From Stratiolaelaps scimitus (taxonomy: Eukaryota; Arthropoda; Arachnida; Mesostigmata; Laelapidae): DNA of 64,000 bases. The translations under genes and the position numbers were made by a program. The notes under the pieces were generated by a model. It saw only the letters and a list, made by a program, of their open reading frames with translations. It did not search any database and was not told the origin of the DNA. The stretch is from assembly GCA_019614645.1 (NCBI GenBank), contig JABWDB010000014.1, positions 1,054,001-1,118,000 of the forward strand, read 5' to 3'. Below, piece by piece: positions 1 to 11,151 of the stretch (position 1 is its first letter; each line of letters begins with the position of its first letter).

Positions 1-2412
1 TTCGCTCTAAAATGTTGGAAAGATATGTCAAAAAAAATAAATGATGCGTCATTTGAATACTAATAGCTACTTTCACCAATTCAATATCGATTTTGCCTCA
101 ATCGCTCAACGGATCTCGCTCGGTGCGGCATAGTTGAACACGTGGTTAACGCATGCAATCGAGACAATGGCTGACTCACAGCGTTTCTCGACATAGCTAA
201 GGCCTTTGAGTCAATCCCACATAGGGCACCTGCGAAATACAGGAGCAGATAGGTTTTAAAGATGATGCTGACAAATGGGTCAGTACATGCATAGCAAACA
301 AAACAAAAATCCTACACCCTGGCCTTTAAACCTCACTTAAATTTAAGTATTTCAACCAACGACTGACCCTCAGTCTCATCTCCCTCCGGCTGACCCTCTC
401 CGAAAATCAGGCACTTGGCAGTAGTACAGGGTTCGTCCAGGACGGGACTCGTATAGCTTAATGAGCCGCTCGCATACCTGTCACCGATGTCACTGAGTTA
501 GGTTAGCTAAAGATAGCCTACAATTTTTTCTACCCGTGGCGATAAACCTAATTAGACCGAAAAGCTGTTTTCCAAAACCTCTCAGACCAACGTTGACATC
601 CTGGCAATTGCATTTAGTTTCATCTGGCCAACTTTAGACAAATCAGCTCAGCCAAAAACCTAAACCTGCTACCACAATTCATTCAGCCCAATGACTCACC
701 AAGCAGTGCCAGACGTTACGTCTACATTGCAACACAAGCAGTGTGGTGTCCCTCGCACTGTCCTGATCATACTGTGCAAAGCTCAACCAAGTATCAGCCC
801 CTACGCGATAGCAGCTCGTGGAAAATGCTACCTGCTCATCCTAACGAACTTGATATCAGAGCAATATGAGAACTATCAAGCCCATTGAGTGTTTTCCTCA
901 CGTCGGCGTATATTTTTGCCCACATTCAACATAATGTATTACACGAAGAAGGTCAGCTGCCAGGTGTTCAAACAACTGCTCATTACTCTGTAACGAATTC
1001 TTCTCCCCACAGCGTCTCGCTAATTTAGCCTTCTTACAGTAGATGCCCTGAGGGGTGGCGTAGCGGTATTCGATAGAGTCTATCATTGCGAAGGGCCGAA
1101 ATTGAGTGAGGCAGTAACCAAAGATCAAGGAAATCATTCTTGTTGCTTCGCTTCTTGCAGATATTCTTACGTGGCAATAATGAAATTACGATAGTCGACC
1201 CCCTCAGGCAGTGCATAGATTTTGCTGGCAATATTAATTATCTGAAAGTACCGTACAAGTTGAAACTTATGGCTTGTAGGTCGATTAAGTACATGCACAA
1301 CATCCATAGCAGGCGGATATTTTTTCGTTGTTAACTAATCAAGCTCGCTCGCTGCGCGGGTGTCTCAATCATGTTTGTTAATTACACGCATGCTCTCTTG
1401 CCGAGCTTCTTTGCCGCAGTAGAGGGACGCGGGAGGATTACAGTTCTGCGATTGCCTTGTCGCAAAAACATGTTAATCTCGTTCAGCAATTCGAGTTAGC
1501 TTGAAATCGTTTTCGGTCAGCTCCCACAGTTGCTAAGGCGGCTTGCTAAACCTCGAGACATCGTGGCACAATCGTGCAGAAAAATTTAAACCATAAATTC
1601 AAGTTGTAATTCAAAAATTCCGCACATAGGGTGAAGTTGTGAAACCACAGGTAGCAAGAACCACTATATAATCACATAATAATTTAGGACAGAAAAAGAT
1701 ATCTGTATATATAATATATCATGTATTAGAAATGTGTAGCAAGGTGTCTCTGATAACACTGAATTACTTGTTGGATTTTCGAGAAATATGTTCGTTGCAA
1801 CACTGTTAAAGCTTCAATATTTGGTTCAACAGTGTTGCAATGATGTCTCCACGAGCGAATGCACATGGGAAGTTTGATTCGTTTACCAGCAACCCGCTCT
1901 GGTTCGTGCATGCGTCCCGAGACACCTTTGAAACGATGTTGATCAATCAGCTGGTCAATCCTAGTTGTGCTGTCTGTTCAGAACAAAAATGAGATTTCAG
2001 ACAAAACTAATTTATAAATCAAATAGAGGTGTGATAGTTAAGGAGCAATGGTGTCGTTGTAAGTCAGGCAAGCCGTGCCATCCTTAGGTGTCATGACCAT
2101 TCAATTGAATGCGAGGAGATTGGAATTGTATTCAAACTATACTGCACATCGGACATCGGCAGGAATTTAGTAATATCGTATACGGATCCCGGAAAACGCC
2201 ACTACACAGCCCTTACAAAAGTAGCCGAAGAGAGATACAACCTCTCGATTCATTTGGGAGTTCAGATATCAAGTCTGCCCCGTTCCCAGTGTGTAGCCAT
2301 AAGTGATGTCGTATGTAGGCTGCGCGCGTCCGTGTGGAGAGAGCCGGCGTTGATGCGATAAGCGACTGCGGTGGCAGGATAGTTCTTGATAAACATGAAT
2401 CATGATGAACAT
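1..2412. other. No gene recognised
   Basis: AT-rich sequence. The longest open frames are about 60-80 codons, overlap on both strands and have no recognisable motif, splice framework or codon pattern. I see no RNA gene and no transposon protein here. Confidence 0.5.
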
Positions 2413-2419
2413 TTAAAAG

Positions 2420-2452
2420 AGGGGGCGTTGGCATGCCAACACACCCCCTTTA
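2420..2452. repeat. Hairpin with 14-bp perfect palindrome
   Basis: GTTGGCATGCCAAC (2427-2440) is a perfect palindrome inside a G-run/C-run pair (GGGGG on the left, CCCCC on the right), followed by an A-run. Near-identical short motifs containing CATGAATC and CATGATG flank it on both sides. It could be the end of a small foldback element; no protein is associated. Confidence 0.45.
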
Positions 2453-2835
2453 AAAAAAAAAACATGAATCGAGAGTCATGATGTAAGCCAGCCCTCAACC
2501 TTGGAGCCTTCGAGAAACTATTCGTCTTAGACGACAACCTGAGTATTGTGTTTGCGCGAGGTGTTAATCACCCTTTGTTGCTCAGCAGCATATCCCTGCA
2601 AGCTTCCTTAATGCAAGGCTTGAATGTGGGACATCGATGTTCTGCAAAGTATTAAATTGGTCTACTTAATGTCAGAGACGGAGGTGTTTCAAGGAGAGGT
2701 GCTTTCTCAAGAATTCTCAATTTCATAGACGTTTTGTGCAAATGAACGCCCACAGAAGTGACGGTGACATTTCCGTCGACCGACTGACATTTCCCACGTG
2801 CCCCTTGAGTCCTTTAATATGGAGCTGGTACGTCA

Positions 2836-3434
2836 TCAAGGGTCGTAAGTAGAGAGAAAATAATGTGTATATTGCATATATCGATCACCCATGTCGCCCA
2901 CATTGCTGCAGGAATCACGGAGCATGAGCCAGCATATTGATAAAAAAATAGCCTCCATGACCGCGTAGTCAGCTTTCCAAAAATTGACGCCGGAGCACCC
3001 CTTAGCAGCACGCTCGCAGTGATTAACACTTAAAAAGGCAGGTTTGTGATCTGATTTAGAGGTGTATCCATAAATGACAGAGTCCACGACAATCGGTAGC
3101 AAAACGCAGATCATATGAGAGGAGACGTTTTCAGTAACTCGCGTGGGCCCCTCCATAAATTGTGATAGACCATCTTGGAGGCATACATTAACAAAGCTAG
3201 CTACAATATTGGGAAACTTGAAATTCCGTGATACCAGCGACCCGTTCCAGACCCAGAACTAGTGTGGACATCGACGGCTATAGCCTCGACTGTGGATTTA
3301 ACATCCACATCGCAGCACCCAAGAGAGTTATTAACCAATATCAGCGAACCTCCCCCACGGGAACTTCGACATCTACGATATACACAGTAATTGTCCTTTA
3401 GTGAAAGTTCACGGTTGTGACCTGAGTCGTTCAA
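2836..3434 (-). mobile_element. LINE endonuclease fragment (CR1/jockey-like), decayed
   Basis: Two minus-strand open frames read in order as the apurinic-type endonuclease of a non-LTR retrotransposon. The first (3434-3201) has the RSSRGGGSLILV block, which sits after the first endonuclease strand in this family. The second (3156-2836) has TRVTEN followed by a TSKSDHKPAFLSV block, matching the terminal SDH motif of the endonuclease, and a FWKADY linker typical of the start of the region before the reverse transcriptase. The frame changes between the two pieces and no reverse transcriptase follows downstream, so this is a dead 5' fragment. The family resembles the copies at 26 kb and 33-35 kb. 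Confidence 0.6.
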
Positions 3435-3440
3435 TCGCGA

Positions 3441-4660
3441 ATCGGGTCACGACCGTCAACTCTCACTAAATGACAATTCAGCTATCAGAATGACGTCAGT
3501 AGAGTAAAGTAAGCAGAAGTCTGAGAGTGTCTGCCAAGCACCAGCCTTGACAATCGACCTGGCATTATTCTAACAGACAACTCAGATATTCTGACTATTT
3601 GAATTATAAGGGAGAGGAGAAGGGATATTGGGCGAAATTGTTACCAAACGAGGATGGACATGGCATAGGGAAAATTCTTAGTCAGACGGCTTCCACATTT
3701 AGCAAGTTTATTCACACCTGCAGTTTCGGGTTTACTACGCTGATAGCTCAAAGCCCCCAGGTGTCGAAATATTGAGTCTCCTCGCCTGACACCTACTTGC
3801 TGTGGTTGAGGACATGTATGGTATAGCTGTTTCAGGTCTAATAACTTCGCTGTGTAGGTTTTATTCGAACAGCTGAGGCAATCCGGCCGGCTGCGATACT
3901 ACGACCTTGGCGATTATGCCATGATGGGCTCCACTCGTGCGGACACCATCCACTCCAAAGTGCGGAGCATTTTTTCGATCTCTATATTGCAGCTCCGTCC
4001 AAATTCACTGCGAGCCTACCAATAACGAAGTGGGCTAAACGTACATTCATCATTTCACCGCATACTTGCTACGGCGCTACCCAATATTATGCACTTCAAT
4101 TCACCATTTACCTGCTCTCTGCAATGCATTCAATACTGTAATCGCCTAGCTATGAAAAACATGAACGCTTAATAAAATGTTTATTAGTAATAACGATAAA
4201 ATGTTTGATAATAGTAGTAATAGAACAGTGCCGATAAGAAGATACTCAATCGCTTGCCCTGATAATGCTAGATGGAGCATTCTCTCTACTCAATGACCTA
4301 CGGACCTTGGAACGACCACAGTCGGGCGCGATGACACTGCCGCAACGCAGAATTCGCCTTCCCAACTGTCTCTCTCTCTTTCTCTCTATCTATCTCTGCA
4401 CTACAGACTTTCGCGCACGGTGTATCGACGGCTTAACCTAACCTCACAGATTTGGCGGCAGAACTACCTGGCCTACTGCGTTCCAACGAGTGCGAAATAT
4501 GTCACGGCAATTGCTTAAAACAACAAGAACAGAGACAGCTGATAGAAAGATGAGCAGAGGGGGGAGGGGGGGGTCAATCAAATCGATGCGGTAAATAGAC
4601 TCAATTCTATCTCGACGAACGAAAACAACGATACCTTAAAAGATCTATAAATGGCAAGGA
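3441..4660. other. No gene recognised
   Basis: AT-rich, with a CT-rich patch near 4370-4396 and a G-run near 4557-4572. No open frame has a recognisable domain. Confidence 0.45.
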
Positions 4661-4664
4661 TATA

Positions 4665-4733
4665 TAAAGGGGTCCGACGTATGAAGCAATGCCGAGAGTA
4701 GTAGCGTGGACGTTAAATGTTGGCTGAGAGTTA
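4665..4733 (+). repeat. LTR-like direct repeat, left copy
   Basis: About 68 bp that recur in the same orientation at 6360-6432 with most positions conserved. Both copies share blocks such as TATGAAGC, ATGCCGA and ATGTTGGCTG. The left copy follows a TATATAAAG box, so a promoter/R-region of an LTR is plausible. The two copies are 1.7 kb apart and enclose a LINE fragment. Confidence 0.4.
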
Positions 4734-5018
4734 GAAAAAAACAAAAAATGATATATCAAAGAGTTAAACAGAAACAGCAAAAAATATATTAAAAATTACC
4801 AACGAATACTTAAATGCTGCCCAGGGTCAATATAATACAATACAAAGTGTAGTTTACTGGTGGACTGCAACTGTTACATAGCTTAAATCCTCGTAGAAAG
4901 TAATAAGTAAAATAAGTTATCCCGCAACATTATTTACACATTCCTAATAATTATATACGTGTCTACATATTTGAATTATGCCAACCTAGTTATATGTTTA
5001 TGATCCTCTCTTGCATAC

Positions 5019-5886
5019 CTAGTAACAGGAAGTGAGTGAGCGAATTTCTATAGGAAGGGCACCCCAGGTAGAGGACAGGCTGTAGGCGAGAGTGTATCTA
5101 CTAGGTCCGTTTTGAAACGGAAGATATCTTAAACATGGTAGCACGGCGGTTTGAGCGGCTGATGATAGAGATGAATGGGAATGAGATTTTCGGTGGAATC
5201 CCACCTATCGTCATCTTAAATGCTAATAGGGCAACCCTCATAATGTAAAGCCTATCGACTGAGAGCAAATCATCCGAGGTAAATAGATTACCAACAGGAC
5301 CTCTGCGGCTTCTACCAAACGTAGCTCTCAAAGCATCATTTTGGATGATTTGAGCCCTACGAGATATATCTCTATACCCTCCCCCATATTGGAAGTGCAT
5401 AACATAGCATCGGTGATAGCAGCGCCTTGTAAACGATAAAGAGGCCATCCAGTAGAACACCTATTAGTCTGAGACGTCTTCGAGCTGCAACGATAGAGTA
5501 GCATTTAGGGGCTACAGATTCCACTGTGACTCTGCCATTTTAAAGTCTTACGTAGATATAGTCCCAAACATTTGACAGTCTGAGATAAGTCAAGTCGCGT
5601 CCCACCAAGAGTGACGGGGTGTATATCGAGGATTCTCCGCGGTGTACGAAATCACAGGTCTCGATTGCGTTAACAACAAACTCAAAAGTTTTGGAAGCAT
5701 CGATGGCCTTTTCCGTACACGCAAGGGAAATACGCATCTCTTCGTTAATCCTGGCGGGGTGCACACGAAAGCACAATGACGTATCGTCTGCGTACGCGAT
5801 TGTCTTACAGTCGCCAGACGCCGAGGTCTGAGAATGAGATTAATAAAGACAAGGAACATAAAAGGCCCATGTACAGATAATAACAA
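5019..5886 (-). mobile_element. LINE reverse transcriptase C-terminal relic (CR1/jockey-like)
   Basis: Minus-strand frames match the C-terminal half of the reverse transcriptase of the better-preserved LINE at 33-35 kb. 5886-5740 has FLVFINLI followed by the remains of the ADDT active-site region. 5460-5101 has IIQNDALRATFGRSRRG, then LLAFKM. 5204-5019 has the final WGALPIEIRSLTS block. The same order and spacing are seen in the intact frame at 34.1-35.0 kb. Several frame changes show it is inactive. The 5' half is missing, as is usual for target-primed integration. Confidence 0.7.
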
Positions 5887-5890
5887 TTAT

Positions 5891-6359
5891 GTCAAAGGTA
5901 ATAAATAATTAATTACAGAACGCTAAAATTCCAATTGAATTCATATCATATGGGATAGGACTTACTGGGCTAACCTGGAGATCGATAACGGGAAACCTAT
6001 AGGATAACTATATTAAGGATACATAGACTGAACACAAATGACGTGCGTAGCTTGAATGGATAGATGCTTGCCATGCCCACGTAGGTTTATTTAGAGCAAT
6101 ATAGCCCTTCTTCTCCTCCTTTCTGGGCCTGACCAATTATAATACCTGCTGCAGAGTTTCGTACTGTATCTGTACGTGGGTTCTTGTCTGTTGGTATATT
6201 TACATATCCCTGTGTCATTCTTCTCAGAGCGTATAGTTGTTATGATCATAAGGACGTGATTATGTCGAGCCCTGTGGCGTGGTGCATTCGTGTGCGCCTT
6301 GCAATCGTAGCAGACACGTAGGTGGACGGGCTAAATCCCCTCCGTTGCACATTTGCATT
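5891..6359. other. No gene recognised
   Basis: Unique-looking AT-rich sequence between the LINE relic and the right copy of the direct repeat. No coding signal. Confidence 0.4.
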
Positions 6360-6432
6360 TAAAGGGATCCGTCTTATGAAGCGATGCCGAAAGGAGTACC
6401 GTGAACGTTAGATGTTGGCTGTGAGTCAGCCC
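6360..6432 (+). repeat. LTR-like direct repeat, right copy
   Basis: Partner of the 4665-4733 repeat, in the same orientation. It lacks the upstream TATATAAAG present at the left copy. It lies just before a weak copia-like fragment, but that fragment reads on the opposite strand, so a single LTR element is not proven. Confidence 0.35.
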
Positions 6433-6479
6433 GGCAAATTTAAGGATATAATTATGACAAACAATGATGGTTTCAATCA

Positions 6480-6730
6480 AGACTGTGATCTTCCATCGTT
6501 GGTTTCTCTGTGGGCTGAAGTTGGATAGTATCTCTGTTTGGAATTAGGCCATAAAAGGATTTCGCCTACAGCCTGTAGTCAATCCTGACTTACCCGTAGT
6601 CACGTCGCCCACGAATTCGCAATCGCTGTATGTATCCAGGGATTCCTCGATGTCACGATTGGTCTGACAGCTTAACTGTTCCGCTAAGGTACCGGAGAAC
6701 TTGCAGTGCTGTTTCTTAATGTTTAGTAAT
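6480..6730 (-). pseudogene. Possible copia RNase H fragment
   Basis: Read on the minus strand, this segment contains a stretch of the type YSDCEFVGDVTTGKS. That resembles the D-x-D-x-A-G-D-x-x-x-x-(R/G)-K-S block of copia RNase H, where the second acidic residue is catalytic. The rest is scrambled by stops. The match is short, so it is only a candidate. Confidence 0.35.
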
Positions 6731-7311
6731 CGGGCTTCGCAATAAATGAGATAAATAGGAGACTATAAATGTTATGTCTGGTCGTGTATTGCCTATATTT
6801 ATAGGCATTGAAGAGTGCCATTTAATTCACATAAACAATGAACATGCCATAGAAATTATTCCAATCGGTGTTCCTCATAATTTCTCATTAACTGACATAA
6901 TTCACGTGATAATATACAATCTTTACACTATTACAATCACATAATTTTATAGTTGTGGAGTTCCAGCCACAACACACATTTCGAATAGATAACGGCGATC
7001 AGGAGCGGTAAATGGAATGCCGCAGGTGTAAGAGCCCGCACATTACATGATTTCGAATAGGGTCTGCGAGTTCGGCGCGGTTGTCAATAGAACCACTAGT
7101 AAAGGTAAAAATATCAAAGGACAAGATATTTCTAGACGGCTGCGGGCAAAATAAATGACAGGGGTAGCTTAGATTCGTGGATCGTGCGTACCAAGTCTAG
7201 TACAACTCAGTCAGTATGGTGCCTGTCTGTTGGCTAATATCAAAAGAGTAAGCGGAGCCTTTTCCATGGATTCTTAGACCTTGGTTGTTCCCTACTCTGA
7301 CTTACCCGGCT
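6731..7311. other. No gene recognised
   Basis: AT-rich, no supported open frame or repeat. Confidence 0.4.
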
Positions 7312-7486
7312 TCATTGGCTGCAGAAAACGTGGTTAACAGATGTGGTGAACGTATAACATGAATATGATTCGTCCAACGTGAGTTTATAAGGAACTAATC
7401 GCTTATACCATGCGGACATGTCCACGCTTCTTGGGACACACATGACAACACCATGACAGCCTCTCTTCTGGAATTGTTGACGATGT

Positions 7487-7875
7487 TCAACAGCACCGCC
7501 CATCTTTTTCCCTGTAGATCTGTCTTAACGGAATCTGACAGTGTTCTGTCGGAACGGTGGTTTCTGCCATCATTGCGTCAGTTAGCTCTATCTGGTGTGC
7601 TTGGGGTCTGTGCCCTGACCCTCTGCCTCGTTCTCTTCCACGTTGTTGCTTGATTGTTCGACATTCATGGCGATAATGTGCCGTTCTTCCACAGGAGAAA
7701 CAAACTGTCGCCGTGGTTGTTTGGATCAACTAGAAACTAAATCAGATACTCGTATAGCAAGGTCTCACGCAAAGTGAAGCTAACGCTTGTGTTATATTGG
7801 CCATATGGACACAACCATATTGAGTGCAACCGTGTTTCACGCATGGCATGTCATGACTGCTATTTTTTCAAACGC
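7487..7875 (-). pseudogene. Gag-like zinc-knuckle fragment of a retroelement
   Basis: An 80-codon minus frame (7729-7487) begins with CFSCGRTAHYRHEC, a CX2CX4HX4C zinc knuckle, followed by an Arg/Gly-rich run (RGRERGRGSGHRP). Such nucleic-acid-binding tails are typical of Gag or LINE ORF1 proteins. Just upstream, around 7850-7800, a second degenerate knuckle (GCTQYGC) is visible in another frame. No polymerase is attached. The element family is unresolved. Confidence 0.55.
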
Positions 7876-8091
7876 TTCGCTTCTTAGTCATTCCAACCGT
7901 GTCACGGCTGTCTCATAATTGACAGAATGAGAGGGGCAACATTCGAATTACACGTTCCACCATCCACGACAACTCTCTTCCTACAAATCTGGATCCTAAC
8001 TTTTGGAGACCTGTCCTGACTACCGATGACCCGATGTCCCATACCGACGTGGTCCCCGTCATAAACTTTGCATTCTTTGTGCCTTTAAACT

Positions 8092-9870
8092 TTACATTTT
8101 CTCCGTCATAAACTTTACAGCCGTTCCGCGTGGGTCTCTTTCGCGCACCCACCTTTCTACTACTGTGTCTATGCCAGCGGTGCGTGCGTCCACAAAGCGT
8201 TCGCACACAGACAACGTGTGTGCGACTGTGTCATCTGCCTCGGTTTCGCAGTACAGACAAGAGGCGCTGGGCGCTCTGCCTATCCGCTCGAGCACGAGTT
8301 GGAAATCCTCATAGCCTGTGATTGCCTGCATCACAGGCCGTGCAGAGAGATGCGGCCGTGCAGAAGCACGGCCCCATCTCTAGTGCTGGGACACAGCCCT
8401 AGGACTTGAACGCAAAAGACCCTGCGAATGCGGAGTACGCATGTGCGTTGGGCCGTCCGTAGAAGCTGTCTGCTTTGCTTCGTCGCCAGCGTCTTGTTAA
8501 GCCACGATGGGGCCCCGAAGAGGGCAACCGACTCAGCCACCGACATTAGGAGTCGGCGTCGGTCTACCTCTTTTGGCCCGTGTATATTTGGCAGTATGCT
8601 GGCGATGGCATTTGATGCTTTGGAGGTCCTGGCAGTGACCTGAACGAGATGGCGCCGCCCGCTTAGGGTAGACGCTAGGCATGCCGTCCTCTGTCCATCA
8701 TCGTCCTCAGGATGGTCTTCCAAGGCAGGCTATTGAAAGCATTTTTGATTTCCAAAAAGACGGCCTCCTCTCCTCGTCCTCCTTGTCGCCTGTGGCCGTA
8801 TGGCTCCCTGTCGAAATCATCCTGCGAGGGGAACAGCTTCTCAAGTGTCTCCCTTCTCTCTTCTGCGGCGAGCTTTACTTTCGGCGCCATCTTGATCTTG
8901 GCACGTACAATCCTGTACGGTCGACCCCACGGGTCCGCGTCAATCTCTTCAAGGAGTTCCCTCCAGCACCTTCTCTTGCTCACGTCGATGGCCTGCTGAA
9001 GGGACAGCCGGTGCACTTCGTATTCCGTCAAAAGGGTCGGGAACCTATCAGGATCTCCCCTGGCGCGCTTGATGGATCGCCGTGCCCTGAAGCAATCCTG
9101 CCTGGCGTCTTGTACCTCCCGGCACCAATAATACACAGGCGTGACTGGCCTGCTCCGTATTGGGTGCACCGCCAGGCCTTCTCCAAGGCTCTGTGGAGTG
9201 CCTCGGGGGTCTACCACGTTTAAGAGTAGGGGTCGCACCGCGGTTTAGCAGGGAGAGGCCGCACGAGGCGAGCCAATGCCGCACACACAATCCCCGACAG
9301 TCATTCCACACCGATCCCCAGGCCTCCGCAGCAGCATTGAAGTCGCCGCCAACGATTACCCGATAATCAAAGGCATCCTCTATGGCCTCTCCAAGATCGT
9401 CTACGAAATGTGGCGCGCGCACAATTCGGGCTGCAATATCGCGAAAAGACGCAGCCGACTCCGGCAACCCGTCGACCCGGGCGTACCCAACGCCTCACAC
9501 CATGCTTAGTGGAAGATAACGTCATCGTACGGCCCCCCGGACAATCGTTGTTGGTGACTTTAACGCCGGCCGAGATCAGCCCGACTCTAACCAATATGCA
9601 TGCTTCGGGACTCGCTGGCGGAATAAGGCTAATGGGTAAGCAACCTTAGCTCAGTACCAGCGTTCGAGAGGCACGCTAACGTAATCCAAGATAACGTGTG
9701 TTTCCTTGGAAGAAACCGCTTTCTGGTCAAGGGCAGTAGTATAAGAGCGCACATCCCCATCGTTATTGATATTGAGACGGATGGCTCTCGCAAGGACGGC
9801 GGGAAGCCCAGCCTAGAAAAGGTCCCTTGAACCCGCTCACGAACTCATCCTGGTGAACGTCCAGGTGAAC
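8092..9870 (-). mobile_element. R1-like LINE, internally deleted copy 1
   Basis: Minus-strand frames read in LINE order from high to low coordinate. 9586-9870 is the 5' UTR, which matches 29870-30190 of copy 2. 9467-9048 holds an endonuclease piece with VIVGGDFNAAAEAWGS. 9238-8675 holds the pre-polymerase linker and reverse-transcriptase motif A (EIKNAFNSLPW). 8723-8331 has the post-polymerase block ILPNIHGP. 8334-8092 is the C-terminal Cys region (CLYCETEADDTVAHTL). The YADD catalytic block is absent, because the frame jumps from motif A straight to the post-polymerase region, so the copy cannot be active. Confidence 0.8.
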
Positions 9871-9875
9871 AGGCA

Positions 9876-10335
9876 ATGGCGGTAGTAGTACCAAATAGAT
9901 TCGAGCCTAAAATAATGGTAGCACTTGGCATAGATTTCAACGGAATTTTCTACTACGAGATTTTAGGTTCAAAAGAAGAAATGGACTCTGCTCGATATCT
10001 CGAGTTCTTGAACGGACTCATGAATAATTGGCATGGCAATAAGAAGCACCGAGTGTGGCTGCTCGATGACAATGCTAGGGCACATCGTAGCAATGAAATT
10101 ACGTCCCGGCTTAAGGCCAACAAGATTGAGCGATGGCATCACCCGCCCCCCTATTTTCCCGATTTAAGCCCGTGTGACTAAGGTTGCTTCCATCATTAAA
10201 GAGGGCTATTGGTGGCCAAAGGTATTCAAATATAGATTTGCTCCGAGATGCCTTAAATAACGAAGTTATAAATGGTAATAGAAATGGTGCATACCTAGGG
10301 TTTTTTTGGGTCAATCTAATATATCTATCAAGCAA
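9876..10335 (+). mobile_element. mariner transposase relic
   Basis: A 101-codon plus frame carries the central and C-terminal DD34D catalytic core of a mariner transposase: WLLDDNARAHRSNEI (second Asp) at about 10060 and YFPDLSPCD (third Asp) ending at 10178, then a stop. The remaining C-terminal sequence continues in pieces to about 10335. The N-terminal DNA-binding half and the first Asp are missing. It is closely related to the mariner at 32.2-35.7 kb. It abuts the R1-like LINE 5' end. Confidence 0.8.
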
Positions 10336-11151
10336 AACAATTCATGCATCCGGATACATGCCAGTCAAAACAGGTAAACATCGTCAGTATTCTGCAGGAA
10401 ATTTTTATCGACGACAAGGTGTCTTTGGGAGGGGAGACATCGCGAAAGAAGTAGTCGCCCACTAGCCAACGCAGCCGAATATATATATATATATATGTAT
10501 ATACGTCGCAACCATTGATCGAATCGGAAAGTCTGGAATGGGGTGGAGGGTGTCACGCTGCCGTTCTTACAAAAGTACGACTTCCTCATTGGTTGCGAGA
10601 AATACTGTGCGAAACAAGTGACTAATCTTGCTGCGTGTAGCATAATTGTCGATAATTACGAGGATCGTTCACGCCGACTATGACTAGAATCTACACAGCA
10701 GCGCTGTTACAACGTTTAACGAGAAAGCGTGCATTCAAGAAGAAAAAAATACGTGTTCTATTATTATAAACCAATGTGTGCGCGCCACAGCACGAGTATG
10801 AACCAACGTTACAAACTATTTATAACAAAAAAAAAGCATTTCTCGTTATTTTTGAAGGTTGGTGCTTTTCTTCGGCTTCTCTTCTTCAACCAGAAGAGAG
10901 AAATATTTCTTCTGATGATTAGCGTCTAAATCAATATAATTTGTCTCCGGTGCAGTAGTATTTGAGTTGGGCTGACTCAGCGTCCAGTTCTAACGAAGGG
11001 TAGCGATCCTGCGATACCCGCAAATACATATTTTTATCCGCATTAAACACACAGCTGGCCTATTAGATAAGAGTATGGAATCTCACTCGTGTGAAAGTAA
11101 CTTCAACGATGGCTAACCCAAAGACATATACATATATGACAAGTATGTTCG
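10336..11151. other. No gene recognised; short TA microsatellite
   Basis: AT-rich. A TA dinucleotide run lies at about 10480-10502. Open frames here are short and A/T-driven. Confidence 0.4.

Noticed and set aside
8681..9223. 180-codon plus frame
   Set aside because: Shadow of the R1-like LINE ORF2 on the minus strand.
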